Position numbers and translations under genes: made by a program. Below, in pieces: positions 28,601-42,400 of a stretch of DNA of 64,000 nt; position 1 is the first letter of the stretch, and every line of letters starts with the position of its first letter. Under the pieces are notes generated by a model that saw only the letters and a list, made by a program, of their open reading frames with translations, did no database searches and was not told the origin of the DNA. The DNA is from Paratinospora sagittata (lineage: Eukaryota > Streptophyta > Magnoliopsida > Ranunculales > Menispermaceae): the NCBI GenBank assembly GCA_035771175.1, contig CM069603.1, positions 21,118,286 through 21,182,285 of the forward strand. The letters run 5' to 3'.

Positions 28601-31600
28601 GCTTTCGAATTCTACAATGATCAAGCTCGAAGGACGAAGACATATCTCATGTCTAATGCATTAGTTTGATCTCTGGTGTGTAAGGTAACCCCTCGATCAA
28701 TCTTAGCACTAAAACTCTGAAAATTGCAAAGTCTTCAAAATCACTTTTGATATAGTATTTCATTTTTACAAAAATGTTTTCCGAAAGGTTTTAATCATAA
28801 TTTTAATGAGTTTTGAATTATTTAAAAGTGTTTATTCTTATATCAAAGTGTTTTGAGTCAATGAAATGGTTCTTTAGTGTCAAAATATTAATTTTTTCAA
28901 AAATAAGGCTATCCAGCAATTGGCACGTCTTAGACTAAAATCTTATATTTCTAACGAGAAAAATGTGGGCACTTCTGCTTGCTCGATTTTTCTATTCCTT
29001 CACAGTTTTGCCAGGTTATCTTAATTGAAATATTCTCTAGTAACACCTAGATGATTCCCATTGTCTCGCACGCCCAAAAACTTTAGATTGAACAATGTTT
29101 TGAATTCAAATCATTTTGTAGTACTCTTGCTCTTTAACCTTCAACTTCAAATTTTATAAAACACTCATTCTCTGATTTTCAAAAATTCAACACGCACGAT
29201 ATTTGCAAGTTAGATTGAGGTTTTCGAAAAGTTTTTCAAGAGAAGAAAGTAATGATTCTTGCCTTTGCAAAAAAAGGCTTCGAATTGAATCAAAATTGCA
29301 ATCTGTCTTGATGTTCAGCTAGTTCTTCATTTTATCCCTTGTGTGCTAAGATTTGCAGAGGCTATCCATTGTTTAAAACTCTAAGTATATGAAGTGGTCT
29401 CGGTAAGATAACACATCAAAGAGGAACACATCACCTGTTTTGCATCAAGAACACATCAGACAATAGCTTTCGAATTCTACAATGATCAAGCTCGAAGAAC
29501 GAAGACATATCTCATGTCTAAGGCATTAGTTTGATCTCTGGTGTGTAAGGTAACCCCTCGATCAATCTTATCACTAAAACTCTGAAAATTGCAAAGTCTT
29601 CAAAATCACTTTCGATGTAGTATTTCATTTTTACAAAAATGTTTTCCGAAAGGTTTTAATCATAATTTTAAAGAGTTTTGAATTATTTAAAAGTATTTAT
29701 TCTTATATCAAAGTGTTTTGAGTCAATGAAATGGTTCTTTAGTGTCAAAATATTAATTTTTCAAAAATAAGGCTATCCAGCAATTGGCACGTCTTAGACT
29801 AAAATCTTATATTTCTAACGAGAAAAATGTGGGCACTTCTGCTTGCTCGATTTTTCTATTCCTTCACAGTTTTGCCAGGTTATCTTAATTGAAATATTCT
29901 CTAGTAACACCTAGATGATTCCCATTGTCTCGCACGCCCAAAAAACTTTAGATTGAACAATGTTTTGAATTCAAATCATTTTGTAGTACTCTTGCTCTTT
30001 AACCTTCAACTTCAAATTTTATAAAACACTCATTCTCTGATTTTCAAAAATTCAACACGCACGATATTTGCAAGTTAGATTGAGCTTTTCGAAGAGTTTT
30101 TCAAGAGAAGAAAGTAATGATTCTTGCCTTTGCAAAAAAAGGCTTCGAATTGAATCAAAATTGCAATCTGTCTTGATGTTCAGCTAGTTCTTCATTTTAT
30201 CCCTTGTGTGCTAAGATTTGCAGAGGCTACCCATTGTTTAAAACTCTAAGTATATGAAGTGGTCTCGGTAAGATAACACATCAAAGAGGAACACATCACC
30301 TGTTTTGCATCAAGAACACATCAAACAATAGCTTTCGAATTCTACAATGATCAAGCTCGAAGAACGAAGACATATCTCATGTCTAATGCATTAGTTTGAT
30401 CTCTGGTGTGTAAGGTAACCCCTCGATCAATCTTAGCACTAAAACTCTGAAAATTGCAAAGTCTTCAAAATCACTTTTGATATAGTATTTCATTTTTACA
30501 AAAATGTTTTCCGAAAGGTTTTAATCATAATTTTAATGAGTTTTGAATTATTTAAAAGTGTTTATTCTTATATCAAAGTGTTTTGAGACAATGAAATGGT
30601 TCTTTAGTGTCAAAATATTAATTTTTTCAAAAATAAGGCTATCCAGCAATTGGCACGTCTTAGACTAAAATCTTATATTTCTAACGAGAAAAATGTGGGC
30701 ACTTCTGCTTGCTCGATTTTTCTATTCCTTCACAGTTTTGCCAGGTTATCTTAATTGAAATATTCTCTAGTAACACCTAGATGACTCCCATTGTCTCGCA
30801 CGCCCAAAAAACTTTTGATTGAACAATTTTTTGAATTCAAATCATTTTGTAGTACTCTTGCTCTTTAACCTTCAACTTCAAATTTTATAAAACACTCATT
30901 CTCTGATTTTCAAAAATTCAACACGCACGATATTTGCAAGTTAGATTGAGGTTTTCGAAGAGTTTTTCAAGAGAAGAAAGTAATGATTCTTGCCTTTGCA
31001 AAAAAAGGCTTCGAATTGAATCAAAATTGCAATCTGTCTTGATGTTCAGCTAGTTCTTCATTTTATCCCTTGTGTGCTAAGATTTGCAGAGGCTAGCCAT
31101 TGTTTAAAACTCTAAGTATATGAAGTGGTCTCGGTAAGATAACACATCAAAGAGGAACACATCACCTGTTTTGCATCAAGAACACATCAAACAATAGCTT
31201 TCGAATTCTACAATGATCAAGCTCGAAGAACGAAGACATATCTCATGTCTAATGCATTAGTTTGATCTCTGGTGTGTAAGGCAACCCCTCGATCAACCTT
31301 AGCACTAAAACTCTGAAAATTGCGAAGTCTTCAAAATCACTTTCGATATAGTATTTCATTTTACCAAAATGTTTTCCGAAAGGTTTTAATCATAATTTTA
31401 AAGAGTTTTGAATTATTTAAAAGTGTTTATTCTTATATCAAAGTGTTTTGAGTCAACGAAATGGTTCTTTAGTGTCAAAATATTAATTTTTCAAAAATAA
31501 GGCTATCCAGCAATTGGCACGTCTTTGACTAAAACCTTATATTTCTAACGAGAAAAATGTGGGCACTTCTGCTTGCTCGATTTTTCTATTCCTTCACAGT

Positions 31601-34600
31601 TTTGCCAGGTTATCTTAATTGAAATATTCTCTAGTAACACCTAGATGATTCCCATTGTCTCGCACGCCCAAAAAACTTTAGATTGAACAATGTTTTGAAT
31701 TCAAATCATTTTGTAGTACTCTTGCTCTTTAACCTTCAACTTCAAATTTTATAAAACACTCATTCTCTGATTTTCAAAAATTCAACACGCACGATATTTG
31801 CAAGTTAGATTGAGGTTTTCGAAGAGTTTTTCAAGAGATGAAAGTAATGATTCTTGCCTTTGCAAAAAAAGGCTTCGAATTGAATCAAAATTGCAATCTG
31901 TCTTGATGTTCAGCTAGTTCTTCATTTTATCGCTTGTGTGCTAAGATTTGCAGAGGCTAGCCATTGTTTAAAACTCTAAGTATATGAAGTGGTCTCGGTA
32001 AGATAACACATCAAAGAGGAACACATCACCTGTTTTGCATCAAGAACACATCAAACAATAGCTTTCGAATTCTACAATGATCAAGCTCGAAGAACGAAGA
32101 CATATCTCATGTCTAATGCATTAGTTTGATCTCTGGTGTGTAAGGCAACCCCTCGATCAACCTTAGCACTAAAACTCTGAAAATTGCGAAGTCTTCAAAA
32201 TCACTTTCGATATAGTATTTCATTTTACAAAAATGTTTTCCGAAAGGTTTTAATCATAATTTTAAAGAGTTTTGAATTATTTAAAAGTGTTTATTCTTAT
32301 ATCAAAGTGTTTTGAGTCAACGAAATGGTTCTTTAGTGTCAAAATATTAATTTTTCAAAAATAAGGCTATCCAGCAATTGGCACGTCTTTGACTAAAATC
32401 TTATATTTCTAACGAGAAAAATGTGGGCACTTCTGCTTGCTCGATTTTTCTATTCCTTCACAGTTTTGCCAGGTTATCTTAATTGAAATATTCTCTAGTA
32501 ACACCTAGATGATTCCCATTGTCTCGCACGCCCAAAAAACTTTAGATTGAACAATGTTTTGAATTCAAATCATTTTGTAGTACTCTTGCTCTTTAACCTT
32601 CAACTTCAAATTTTATAAAACACTCATTCTCTGATTTTCAAAAATTCAACACGCACGATATTTGCAAGTTCGATTGAGCTTTTCGAAGAGTTTTTCAAGA
32701 GAAGAAAGTAATGATTCTTGCCTTTGCAAAAAAAGGCTTCGAATTGAATCAAAATTGCAATCTGTCTTGATGTTCAGCTAGTTCTTCATTTTATCCCTTG
32801 TGTGCTAAGATTTGCAGAGGCTACCCATTGTTTAAAACTCTAAGTATATGAAGTGGTCTCGGTAAGATAACACATCAAAGAGGAACACATCACCTGTTTT
32901 GCATCAAGAACACATCAAACAATAGCTTTCGAATTCTACAATGATCAAGCTCGAAGAACGAAGACATATCTCATGTCTAATGCATTAGTTTGATCTCTGG
33001 TGTGTAAGGTAACCCCTCGATCAATCTTAGCACTAAAACTCTGAAAATTGCAAAGTCTTCAAAATCACTTTTGATATAGTATTTCATTTTTACAAAAATG
33101 TTTTCCGAAAGGTTTTAATCATAATTTTAATGAGTTTTGAATTATTTAAAAGTGTTTATTCTTATATCAAAGTGTTTTGAGTCAATGAAATGGTTCTTTA
33201 GTGTCAAAATATTAATTTTTTCAAAAATAAGGCTATCCAGCAATTGGCACGTCTTAGACTAAAATCTTATATTTCTAACGAGAAAAATGTGGGCACTTCT
33301 GCTTGCTCGATTTTTCGATTCCTTCACAGTTTTGCCAGGTTATCTTAATTGAAATATTCTCTAGTAACACCTAGATGACTCCCATTGTCTCGCACGCCCA
33401 AAAAACTTTAGATTGAACAATGTTTTGAATTCAAATCATTTTGTAGTACTCTTGCTCTTTAACCTTCAACTTCAAATTTTATAAAACACTCATTCTCTGA
33501 TTTTCAAAAATTCAACACGCACGATATTTGCAAGTTAGATTGAGGTTTTCGAAGAGTTTTTCAAGAGAAGAAAGTAATGATTCTTGCCTTTGCAAAAAAA
33601 GGCTTCGAATTGAATCAAAATTGCAATCTGTCTTGATGTTCAGCTAGTTCTTCATTTTATCCCTTGTGTGCTAAGATTTGCAGAGGCTAGCCATTGTTTA
33701 AAACTCTAAGTATATGAAGTGGTCTCGGTAAGATAACACATCAAAGAGGAACACATCACCTGTTTTGCATCATGAACACATCAAACAATAGCTTTCGAAT
33801 TCTACAATGATCAAGCTCGAAGAACGAAGACATATCTCATGTCTAATGCATTAGTTTGATCTCTGGTGTGTAAGGCAACCCCTCGATCAACCTTAGCACT
33901 AAAACTCTGAAAATTGCGAAGTCTTCAAAATCACTTTCGATATAGTATTTCATTTTACAAAAATGTTTTCCGAAAGGTTTTAATCATAATTTTAAAGAGT
34001 TTTGAATTATTTAAAAGTGTTTATTCTTATATCAAAGTGTTTTGAGTCAACGAAATGGTTCTTTAGTGTCAAAATATTAATTTTTCAAAAATAAGGCTAT
34101 CCAGCAATTGGCACGTCTTTGACTAAAACCTTATATTTCTAACGAGAAAAATGTGGGCACTTCTGCTTGCTCGATTTTTCTATTCCTTCACAGTTTTGCC
34201 AGGTTATCTTAATTGAAATATTCTCTAGTAACACCTAGATGATTCCCATTGTCTCGCACGCCCAAAAAACTTTAGATTGAACAATGTTTTGAATTCAAAT
34301 CATTTTGTAGTACTCTTGCTCTTTAACCTTCAACTTCAAATTTTATAAAACACTCATTCTCTGATTTTCAAAAATTCAACACGCACGATATTTGCAAGTT
34401 AGATTGAGGTTTTCGAAGAGTTTTTCAAGAGATGAAAGTAATGATTCTTGCCTTTGCAAAAAAAGGCTTCGAATTGAATCAAAATTGCAATCTGTCTTGA
34501 TGTTCAGCTAGTTCTTCATTTTATCCCTTGTGTGCTAAGATTTGCAGAGGCTAGCCATTGTTTAAAACTCTAAGTATATGAAGTGGTCTCGGTAAGATAA

Positions 34601-37600
34601 CACATCAAAGAGGAACACATCACCTGTTTTGCATCAAGAACACATCAAACAATAGCTTTCGAATTCTACAATGATCAAGCTCGAAGAACGAAGACATATC
34701 TCATGTCTAATGCATTAGTTTGATCTCTGGTGTGTAAGGCAACCCCTCGATCAACCTTAGCACTAAAACTCTGAAAATTGCGAAGTCTTCAAAATCACTT
34801 TCGATATAGTATTTCATTTTACAAAAATGTTTTCCGAAAGGTTTTAATCATAATTTTAAAGAGTTTTGAATTATTTAAAAGTGTTTATTCTTATATCAAA
34901 GTGTTTTGAGTCAATGAAATGGTTCTTTAGTGTCAAAATATTAATTTTTTCAAAAATAAGGCTATCCAGCAATTGGCACGTCTTAGACTAAAATCTTATA
35001 TTTCTAACGAGAAAAATGTGGGCACTTCTGCTTGCTCGATTTTTCTATTCCTTCACAGTTTTGCCAGGTTATCTTAATTGAAATATTCTCTAGTAACACC
35101 TAGATGACTCCCATTGTCTCGCACGCCCAAAAAACTTTAGATTGAACAATGTTTTGAATTCAAATCATTTTGTAGTACTCTTGCTCTTTAACCTTCAACT
35201 TCAAATTTTATAAAACACTCATTCTCTGATTTTCAAAAATTCAACACGCACGATATTTGCAAGTTAGATTGAGGTTTTCGAAGAGTTTTTCAAGAGAAGA
35301 AAGTAATGATTCTTGCCTTTGCAAAAAAAGGCTTCGAATTGAATCAAAATTGCAATCTGTCTTGATGTTCAGCTAGTTCTTCATTTTATCCCTTGTGTGC
35401 TAAGATTTGCAGAGGCTAGCCATTGTTTAAAACTCTAAGTATATGAAGTGGTCTCGGTAAGATAACACATCAAAGAGGAACACATCACCTGTTTTGCATC
35501 AAGAACACATCAAACAATAGCTTTCGAATTCTACAATGATCAAGCTCGAAGAACGAAGACATATCTCATGTCTAATGCATTAGTTTGATCTCTGGTGTGT
35601 AAGGCAACCCCTCGATCAACCTTAGCACTAAAACTCTGAAAATTGCGAAGCCTTCAAAATCACTTTCGATATAGTATTTCATTTTACAAAAATGTTTTCC
35701 GAAAGGTTTTAATCATAATTTTAAAGAGTTTTGAATTATTTAAAAGTGTTTATTCTTATATCAAAGTGTTTTGAGTCAACGAAATGGTTCTTTAGTGTCA
35801 AAATATTAATTTTTCAAAAATAAGGCTATCCAGCAATTGGCACGTCTTAGACTAAAATCTTATATTTCTAACGAGAAAAATGTGGGCACTTCTGCTTGCT
35901 CGATTTTTCTATTCCTTCACAGTTTTGCCAGGTTATCTTAATTGAAATATTCTCTAGTAACACCTAGATGATTCCCATTGTCTCGCACGCCCAAAAAACT
36001 TTAGATTGAACAATGTTTTGAATTCAAATCATTTTGTAGTACTCTTGCTCTTTAACCTTCAACTTCAAATTTTATAAAACACTCATTCTCTTATTTTCAA
36101 AAATTCAACACGCACGATATTTGCAAGTTAGATTGAGCTTTTCGAAGAGTTTTTCAAGAGAAGAAAGTAATGATTCTTGCCTTTGCAAAAAAAGGCTTCG
36201 AATTGAATCAAAATTGCAATCTGTCTTGATGTTCAGCTAGTTCTTCATTTTATCCCTTGTGTGCTAAGATTTGCAGAGGCTACCCATTGTTTTAAACTCT
36301 AAGTATATGAAGTGGTCTCGGTAAGATAACACATCAAAGAGGAACACATCACCTGTTTTGCATCAAGAACACATCAAACAATAGCTTTCGAATTCTACAA
36401 TGATCAAGCTCGAAGAACGAAGACATATCTCATGTCTAATGCATTAGTTTGATCTCTGGTGTGTAAGGTAACCCCTCGATCAATCTTAGCACTAAAACTC
36501 TGAAAATTGCAAAGTCTTCAAAATCACTTTTGATATAGTATTTCATTTTTACAAAAATGTTTTCCGAAAGGTTTTAATCATAATTTTAATGAGTTTTGAA
36601 TTATTTAAAAGTGTTTATTCTTATATCAAAGTGTTTTGAGTCAATGAAATGGTTCTTTAGTGTCAAAATATTAATTTTTTCAAAAATAAGGCTATCCAGC
36701 AATTGGCACGTCTTAGACTAAAATCTTATATTTCTAACGAGAAAAATGTGGGCACTTCTGCTTGCTCGATTTTTCTATTCCTTCACAGTTTTGCCAGGTT
36801 ATCTTAATTGAAATATTCTCTAGTAACACCTAGATGATTCCCATTGTCTCGCACGCCCAAAAAACTTTAGATTGAACAATGTTTTGAATTCAAATCATTT
36901 TGTAGTACTCTTGCTCTTTAACCTTCAACTTCAAATTTTATAAAACACTCATTCTCTGATTTTCAAAAATTCAACACGCACGATATTTGCAAGTTAGATT
37001 GAGGTTTTCGAAGAGTTTTTCAAGAGAAGAAAGTAATGATTCTTGCCTTTGCAAAAAAAGGCTTCGAATTGAATCAAAATTGCAATATGTCTTGATGTTC
37101 AGCTAGTTCTTCATTTTATCCCTTGTGTGCTAAGATTTGTAGAGGCTACCCATTGTTTAAAACTCTAAGTATATGAAGTGGTCTCGGTAAGATAACACAT
37201 CAAAGAGGAACACATCACCTGTTTTGCATCAAGAACACATCAAACAATAGCTTTCGAATTCTACAATGATCAAGCTCGAAGGACGAAGACATATCTCATG
37301 TCTAATGCATTAGTTTGATCTCTGGTGTTTAAGGTAACCCCTCGATCAATCTTAGCACTAAAACTCTGAAAATTGCAAAGTCTTCAAAATCACTTTTGAT
37401 ATAGTATTTCATTTTTACAAAAATGTTTTCCGAAAGGTTTTAATCATAATTTTAATGAGTTTTGAATTATTTAAAAGTGTTTATTCTTATATCAAAGTGT
37501 TTTGAGTCAATGAAATGGTTCTTTAGTGTCAAAATATTAATTTTTTCAAAAATAAGGCTATCCAGCAATTGGCACGTCTTAGACTAAAATCTTATATTTC

Positions 37601-39440
37601 TAACGAGAAAAATGTGGGCACTTCTGCTTGCTCGATTTTTCTATTCCTTCACAGTTTTGCCAGGTTATCTTAATTGAAATATTCTCTAGTAACACCTAGA
37701 TGATTCCCATTGTCTCGCACGCCCAAAAACTTTAGATTGAACAATGTTTTGAATTCAAATCATTTTGTAGTACTCTTGCTCTTTAACCTTCAACTTCAAA
37801 TTTTATAAAACACTCATTCTCTGATTTTCAAAAATTCAACACGCACGATATTTGCAAGTTAGATTGAGGTTTTCGAAAAGTTTTTCAAGAGAAGAAAGTA
37901 ATGATTCTTGCCTTTGCAAAAAAAGGCTTCGAATTGAATCAAAATTGCAATCTGTCTTGATGTTCAGCTAGTTCTTCATTTTATCCCTTGTGTGCTAAGA
38001 TTTGCAGAGGCTATCCATTGTTTAAAACTCTAAGTATATGAAGTGGTCTCGGTAAGATAACACATCAAAGAGGAACACATCACCTGTTTTGCATCAAGAA
38101 CGCATCAAACAATAGCTTTCGAATTCTACAATGATCAAGCTCGAAGAACGAAGACATATCTCATGTCTAAGGCATTAGTTTGATCTCTGGTGTGTAAGGT
38201 AACCCCTCGATCAATCTTATCACTAAAACTCTGAAAATTGCAAAGTCTTCAAAATCACTTTCGATGTAGTATTTCATTTTTACAAAAATGTTTTCCGAAA
38301 GGTTTTAATCATAATTTTAAAGAGTTTTGAATTATTTAAAAGTATTTATTCTTATATCAAAGTGTTTTGAGTCAATGAAATGGTTCTTTAGTGTTAAAAT
38401 ATTAATTTTTCAAAAATAAGGCTATCCAGCAATTGGCACGTCTTAGACTAAAATCTTATATTTCTAACGAGAAAAATGTGGGCACTTCTGCTTGCTCGAT
38501 TTTTCTATTCCTTCACAGTTTTGCCAGGTTATCTTAATTGAAATATTCTCTAGTAACACCTAGATGATTCCCATTGTCTCGCACGCCCAAAAAACTTTAG
38601 ATTGAACAATGTTTTGAATTCAAATCATTTTGTAGTACTCTTGCTCTTTAACCTTCAACTTCAAATTTTATAAAACACTCATTCTCTTATTTTCAAAAAT
38701 TCAACACGCACGATATTTGCAAGTTAGATTGAGCTTTTCGAAGAGTTTTTCAAGAGAAGAAAGTAATGATTCTTGCCTTTGCAAAAAAAGGCTTCGAATT
38801 GAATCAAAATTGCAATCTGTCTTGATGTTCAGCTAGTTCTTCATTTTATCCCTTGTGTGCTAAGATTTGCAGAGGCTACCCATTGTTTAAAACTCTAAGT
38901 ATATGAAGTGGTCTCGGTAAGATAACACATCAAAGAGGAACACATCACCTGTTTTGCATCAAGAACACATCAAACAATAGCTTTCGAATTCTACAATGAT
39001 CAAGCTCGAAGAACGAAGACATATCTCATGTCTAATGCATTAGTTTGATCTCTGGTGTGTAAGGTAACCCCTCGATCAATCTTAGCACTAAAACTCTGAA
39101 AATTGCAAAGTCTTCAAAATCACTTTTGATATAGTATTTCATTTTTACAAAAATGTTTTCCGAAAGGTTTTAATCATAATTTTAATGAGTTTTGAATTAT
39201 TTAAAAGTGTTTATTCTTATATCAAAGTGTTTGGAGTCAATGAAATGGTTCTTTAGTGTCAAAATATTAATTTTTTCAAAAATAAGGCTATCCAGCAATT
39301 GGCACGTCTTAGACTAAAATCTTATATTTCTAACGAGAAAAATGTGGGCACTTCTGCTTGCTCGATTTTTCTATTCCTTCACAGTTTTGCCAGGTTATCT
39401 TAATTGAAATATTCTCTAGTAACACCTAGATGATTCCCAT
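19648..39440 (+). repeat. Region of all-long monomers with degenerate five-monomer higher-order periodicity (about 4,324 bp)
   Basis: Monomers starting at 19648, 23972, 28295 and 36944 share a shortened A-run ('gcccaaaaactttag') near their ends. Each is followed by a monomer with 'cgaaaagttttt' near its start (20512, 24837, 29160, 37809). Spacings are 4324, 4323 and 8649 bp, or five, five and ten monomers. The 28.3-30.8 kb segment matches 36.9-39.4 kb especially well: both have 'atttgtagaggc', 'tcgaaggacg', 'ctaaggcattag', 'cttatcactaaa' and 'tcgatgtagtat'. The order is imperfect, so this is HOR-like rather than a clean higher-order repeat. Confidence 0.7.
30891..35213 (+). repeat. Three-monomer local duplication (offset 2,594 bp)
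   Basis: Monomers starting at 30891 and 31755 match those at 33485 and 34349. Both pairs are 2594 bp apart. Shared private variants include 'gtctttgactaaaacc' (about 31522 and 34117) and 'agagatgaaag' (about 31836 and 34430). 'gatgactccc' recurs at about 27322, 30781, 33377 and 35104. The change 'ttgcgaagtctt' is common to this neighbourhood. Confidence 0.7.
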
Positions 39441-42400
39441 TGTCTGGCACCCCCAAAAAACTTTAGATTGAACAATGTTTTGAATTCAAATCATTTTTTA
39501 GTACTCTTTCTCTTTAACCTTCAACTTCAAATTTTATAAAACACTCATTCTCTGATTTTCCAAAATTCAACACGCACGATATTTGGAAGTTAGATTGAGC
39601 TTTTCGAAGAGTTTTTCAAGAGAAGAAAGTAATGATTCTTGCCTTTGCAAAAAAAGGCTTCGAATTGAATCAAAATTGCAATCTGTCTTGATGTTCAGCT
39701 AGTTCTTCATTTTATCCCTTGTGTGCTAAGATTTGCAAAGGCTATCCATTGTTTAAAACTCTAAGTATATGAAGTGGTCTCGGTAAGATAACACATCAAA
39801 GAGGAACACATCAAACAATAGCTTTCGGATTCGACAATGATCAAGCTCGAAGAACGAAGACATATCTCATGTCTAATGCATTAGTTTGATCTCTGGTGTG
39901 TAAGGTAACCCCTCGATCAATCTTAGCACTAAAACTCTGAAAATTGCACAGTCTTCAAAATCACTTTTGATATAGTATTTCATTTTTACAAAAATGTTTT
40001 CCGAAAGGTTTTAATCATAATTTTAATGAGTTTTGAATTATTTAAAAGTGTTTATTCTTATATCAAAGTGTTTTGAGTCAATGAAATGGTTCTTTAGTGT
40101 CAAAATATTAATTTTTTCAAAAATAAGGCTATCCAGCAATTGGCACGTCTTAGACTAAAATCTTATATTTCTAACGAGAAAAATGTGGGCACTTCTGCTT
40201 GCTCGATTTTTCTATTCCTTCACAGTTTTGCCAGGTTGTCTTAATTGAAATATTCTCTAGTAACACCTAGATGATTCCCATTGTCTCGCACGCCCAAAAA
40301 ACTTTAGATTGAACAATGTTTTGAATTCAAATCATTTTGTAGTACTCTTGCTCTTTAACCTTCAACTTCAAATTTTATAAAACACTCATTCTCTGATTTT
40401 CAAAAATTCAACACGCACGATATTTGCAAGTTAGATTGAGGTTTTCGAAGAGTTTTTCAAGAGAAGAAAGTAATGATTCTTGCCTTTGCAAAAAAAGGCT
40501 TCGAATTGAATCAAAATTGCAATCTGTCTTGATGTTCAGCTAGTTCTTCATTTTATCCCTTGTGTGCTAAGATTTGCAGAGGCTACCCATTGTTTTAAAC
40601 TCTAAGTATATGAAGTGGTCTCGGTAAGATAACACATCAAAGAGGAACACATCACCTGTTTTGCATCAAGAACACATCAAACAATAGCTTTCGAATTCTA
40701 CAATGATCAAGCTCGAAGAACGAAGACATATCTCATGTCTAATGCATTAGTTTGATCTCTGGTGTGTAAGGTAACCCCTCGATCAATCTTAGCACTAAAA
40801 CTCTGAAAATTGCAAAGTCTTCAAAATCACTTTTGATATAGTATTTCATTTTTACAAAAATGTTTTCCGAAAGGTTTTAATCATAATTTTAATGAGTTTT
40901 GAATTATTTAAAAGTGTTTATTCTTATATCAAAGTGTTTGGAGTCAATGAAATGGTTCTTTAGTGTCAAAATATTAATTTTTTCAAAAATAAGGCTATCC
41001 AGCAATTGGCACGTCTTAGACTAAAATCTTATATTTCTAACGAGAAAAATGTGGGCACTTCTGCTTGCTCGATTTTTCTATTCCTTCACAGTTTTGCCAG
41101 GTTATCTTAATTGAAATATTCTCTAGTAACACCTAGATGATTCCCATTGTCTCGCACGCCCAAAAAACTTTAGATTGAACAATGTTTTGAATTCAAATCA
41201 TTTTGTAGTACTCTTGCTCTTTAACCTTCAACTTCAAATTTTATAAAACACTCATTCTCTGATTTTCAAAAATTCAACACGCACGATATTTGCAAGTTAG
41301 ATTGAGGTTTTCGAACAGTTTTTCAAGAGAAGAAAGTAATGATTCTTGCCTTTGCAAAAAAAGGCTTCGAATTGAATCAAAATTGCAATCTGTCTTGATG
41401 TTCAGCTAGTTCTTCATTTTATCCCTTGTGTGCTAAGATTTGCAGAGGCTAGCCATTATTTAAAACTCTAAGTATATGAAGTGGTCTCGGTAAGATAACA
41501 CATCAAAGAGGAACACATCACCTGTTTTGCATCAAGAACACATCAAACAATAGCTTTCGAATTCTACAATGATCAAGCTCGAAGAACGAAGACATATCTC
41601 ATGTCTAATGCATTAGTTTGATCTCTGGTGTGTAAGGCAACCCCTCGATCAACCTTAGCACTAAAACTCTGAAAATTGCGAAGTCTTCAAAATCACTTTC
41701 GATATAGTATTTCATTTTACAAAAATGTTTTTCGAAAGGTTTTAATCATAATTTTAAAGAGTTTTGAATTATTTAAAAGTGTTTATTCTTATATCAAAGT
41801 GTTTTGAGTCAACGAAATGGTTCTTTAGTGTCAAAATATTAATTTTTCAAAAATAAGGCTATCCAGCAATTGGCACGTCTTAGACTAAAATCTTATATTT
41901 CTAACGAGAAAAATGTGGGCACTTCTGCTTGCTCGATTTTTCTATTCCTTCACCGTTTTGCCAGGTTATCTTAATTGAAATATTCTCTAGTAACACCTAG
42001 ATGATTCCCATTGTCTCGCACGCCCAAAAAACTTTAGATTGAACAATGTTTTGAATTCAAATCATTTTGTAGTACTCTTGCTCTTTAACCTTCAACTTCA
42101 AATTTTATAAAACACTCATTCTCTGATTTTCAAAAATTCAACACGCACGATATTTGCAAGTTAGATTGAGGTTTTTGAAAAGTTTTTCAAGAGAAGAAAG
42201 TAATGATTCTTGCCTTTGCAAAAAAAGGCTTCGAATTGAATCAAAATTGCAATCTGTCTTGATGTTCAGCTAGTTCTTCATTTTATCCCTTGTGTGCTAA
42301 GATTTGCAGAGGCTATCCATTGTTTAAAACTCTAAGTATATGAAGTGGTCTCGGTAAGATAACACATCAAAGAGGAACACATCACCTGTTTTGCATCAAG

